Of a stretch of DNA of 6,157 nucleotides, positions 4,711 to 6,157 are shown piece after piece. Origin of the DNA: Pseudomonadota bacterium (GTDB taxonomy: Bacteria > Pseudomonadota > Alphaproteobacteria > Rhizobiales > Xanthobacteraceae). The position numbers and the translations under genes are program-made. Position 1 is the stretch's first letter, and each line of letters begins with the position of its first letter. Where the stretch lies: assembly GCA_021823875.1 (NCBI GenBank), contig JAKAMD010000217.1:1-6157 (forward strand), in the 5' to 3' direction. The notes under the pieces were generated by a model. The model saw only the letters and a program-made list of their open reading frames with translations. It had not been told where the DNA came from and did not search any database.

Positions 4711-5463
4711 TTACAGCAACTCCCTGAAAAACCGCTGGTTTTCCATGAAGTAGAAGGGCACCGGCAGATCGTGGCCCATGCCGTTCTCCACCCGGGCCAA
4801 AAGCTCCTCCAGCACCACCCCGGTGATGGTCGGCATGTCGAGCTGGGCGGCCTCGGCGATCGGCACCCAAACCAGCTCCACCAGCTCGGAATCCGGCCCC
4901 ACCACGCCTTCGATGGTATGGGCGATCGAGGAGGCGTCGGCGGTGAAAAAGCGGGTGTCGTAGCGCTTGGGCCGGCGCGGCGGGGTGATGGCGCGGGCGA
5001 TGAAATAGACTTGGCCGAGGTCGGGGATGACGCCGGCCGTGGCGAAATCGGCCCAGATATCGCCCGGCACCGCCGGCGGCGTCTCGGCTTTGACCCCGAG
5101 CAGGAGCCCGGTTTCTTCCGCCGTCTCGCGCACGGCGGTGAGCGGCAGGCCGCGGGCATAGTCGGCGCTCGGCTCGGCGATGCGCGTGAGCAGCTTCTCC
5201 TGCATGACGGGATGCAGTTCGCCCCTGGCCGGCATTTGGCGGTCGAGCGGCTCGATGCGTCCGCCGGGAAACACGAATTTGCCGGGCAGAAATTTGTGGC
5301 CGGCGTGACGGCGGCCGAGCAGCACCTTGGGCTCGGGGCCGGAGCGGTCGATCAGCATGAGGGTCGCGGCATCGCGCGGCTCGCTGTCGGGGAAGCCCTG
5401 GTCGCGCTCCACCGTGGTCATGCGATCGGCCCAGACCTGGCCGAGATGTGAGGTATCCCGCAT
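4711..5463 (-). CDS. NUDIX hydrolase with interrupted Nudix box (NUDT7/8/19-like arrangement)
   Basis: This 250-residue protein belongs to a family that cleaves nucleoside diphosphates linked to another group. The Nudix box is split: FPGGRIEPLD (65-74) provides the Gly and an acidic D74 where Glu is usual, and RETAEETGL (112-120) provides the metal-binding REUxEExGU half. Between them are 37 residues instead of 7. Such an insertion resembles the coenzyme A/acyl-CoA diphosphatase group (NUDT7/8/19), so a CoA-type substrate is possible but unproven. There is no signal peptide or membrane segment, so it is probably cytoplasmic. The ATG at 5463 is favoured because it overlaps the rnr stop (TAATG) and has GGAAGG 7 bases upstream; a second in-frame ATG at codon 15 is the alternative. 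It is translationally coupled to rnr. A DUF983 gene that I recall between rnr and this gene in some relatives is absent here. Confidence 0.88.
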   Translation of the reverse strand: MRDTSHLGQVWADRMTTVERDQGFPDSEPRDAATLMLIDRSGPEPKVLLGRRHAGHKFLPGKFVFPGGRIEPLDRQMPARGELHPVMQEKLLTRIAEPSADYARGLPLTAVRETAEETGLLLGVKAETPPAVPGDIWADFATAGVIPDLGQVYFIARAITPPRRPKRYDTRFFTADASSIAHTIEGVVGPDSELVELVWVPIAEAAQLDMPTITGVVLEELLARVENGMGHDLPVPFYFMENQRFFRELL

Positions 5464-6157
5464 TATCGTGCCTTCCGTTTCTTGCCGCGCGGCCGTTCGC
5501 GACGCTCGCGATGATCGCGCCGCGCCGGCCGTCCTTTCCGTCCTTCCGACAAAAGCTCAAAACGCAGCGCCCCCGCAACCGGGGCCGCTTCGACGAGCTT
5601 GACGGTGACGCTGTCGCCCAGCCGGTAGGTCTCGCCCGAATGGCGGCCGACCATGGCGTGGCTTTTCTCGTCGTAGTGGAAATATTCGTCGCCGATGGTG
5701 CGCGCCGGCACGAAACCGTCGGCGCCGGTCTCGTGCAATTTCACGAACAGGCCGGCGCGGGTGACGCCGGAGATGCGGCCGTCGAAGCTCGCGCCGACGC
5801 GGTCGGCGAGATAATGCGCGATCAACCGGTCGGTGGTCTCGCGCTCGGCCAGCATGGCGCGCCGCTCGGCAGAGGAAATCTGCGCGGCGATCTCGGCCAG
5901 TTGCTTGCGGTCGGCCGCTTCGGGCAGCGCGCCGTGGCCGGCGTCCAGTGCGCGGATCAGCCCGCGATGCACGATCAGATCGGCATAGCGGCGGATCGGC
6001 GAGGTGAAGTGGGCGTAGCGGCGCAGGTTCAAGCCGAAGTGGCCGTAATTGTCGGCGGCATATTCGGCCTGCGCCTGGCTGCGCAGCACGATCTCGTTGA
6101 CGAGTTGCTCGGCGTCGCGGCCCTTCACTTGCGCGAGCACGCGGTTGAAGGCTTCCG
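5463..6157 (-). CDS. rnr: Ribonuclease R, C-terminal part (5' end outside window)
   Basis: The frame stays open to the window edge at 6157, so only the last 230 residues or so of a protein normally over 700 are visible; an internal GTG at 6140 is not the start. The piece NEIVLRSQAQAEY and the hallmark TSPIRRYADLIVHR (visible residues 51-64) are the end of the RNB catalytic domain. An S1 RNA-binding domain (about 120-202; ASFDGRISGVTRAGLFVKL, DGFVPARTI) and a strongly basic Arg/Lys tail (205-230) follow. RNase R is a processive 3'-5' exoribonuclease that degrades structured RNA and takes part in rRNA and trans-translation quality control. The catalytic aspartates lie upstream and cannot be checked. 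Its TAA shares one base with the NUDIX ATG (TAATG), indicating co-transcription and coupling. Confidence 0.95.
   Translation of the reverse strand, partial: EAFNRVLAQVKGRDAEQLVNEIVLRSQAQAEYAADNYGHFGLNLRRYAHFTSPIRRYADLIVHRGLIRALDAGHGALPEAADRKQLAEIAAQISSAERRAMLAERETTDRLIAHYLADRVGASFDGRISGVTRAGLFVKLHETGADGFVPARTIGDEYFHYDEKSHAMVGRHSGETYRLGDSVTVKLVEAAPVAGALRFELLSEGRKGRPARRDHRERRERPRGKKRKAR
5471..5476 (-). promoter_or_regulatory. Ribosome-binding site deciding the NUDIX start
   Basis: GGAAGG on the minus strand lies inside the last codons of rnr, 7 bases before the ATG at 5463. Good spacing supports this start over the in-frame ATG 14 codons later. Confidence 0.65.

Noticed and set aside
4693..5451. 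252-codon frame antisense to the NUDIX gene
   Set aside because: In register with the NUDIX codons and without family features; a mirror of the real gene.

Overview
The window is strongly GC-rich, and its gene content points to an alphaproteobacterium of the order Hyphomicrobiales (Rhizobiales), probably on the Bradyrhizobium/Xanthobacteraceae side. The evidence is an adjacent divK-pleD pair, a DUF3572 gene, a DUF1849/EipB envelope protein, a DinB with an N-terminal zinc ribbon, and a dispersed-type palindrome typical of these genomes. This is a chromosomal housekeeping region. I see no transposase, phage gene, CRISPR array, tRNA or rRNA.

Layout, left to right: (1) the 3' part of an eipB-like DUF1849 gene on + (1-579). 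(2) A 77-base convergent gap with a small palindromic repeat. (3) A minus-strand pair, DUF3572 then dinB (2233 down to 657). (4) A divergent control region (2234-2360). (5) The plus-strand operon divK-pleD (2361-4121). (6) A 332-base gene-free convergent region holding a probable pleD terminator, a compact nested inverted-repeat structure and a strong rpmG terminator. (7) A minus-strand set running rnr (partial, cut by the window end), NUDIX hydrolase, rpmG.

How the genes relate: DivK (single-domain receiver) and PleD (REC-REC-GGDEF diguanylate cyclase) are the paired outputs of the DivJ/PleC circuit that sets cell polarity and c-di-GMP level in alphaproteobacteria. DinB is a translesion polymerase and EipB an envelope-integrity protein. 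RNase R, the NUDIX enzyme and ribosomal protein bL33 form a loose RNA/translation/housekeeping group.

The most unusual signal is at the gene junctions. Between DUF3572 and dinB, four 11-bp tandem units each carry an RTGA (start/stop overlap). The stop of DUF3572 thus passes through three overlapping four-codon minicistrons to the dinB start with no untranslated gap. An 11-bp duplication carrying GTGA sits at the divK-pleD junction as well and likewise gives an unbroken stop/start chain ending in TAATG at pleD. Both can be read directly from the bases; the proposed translational relay is inference. The second most interesting spot is the alternative-pairing inverted repeat at 4270-4385.
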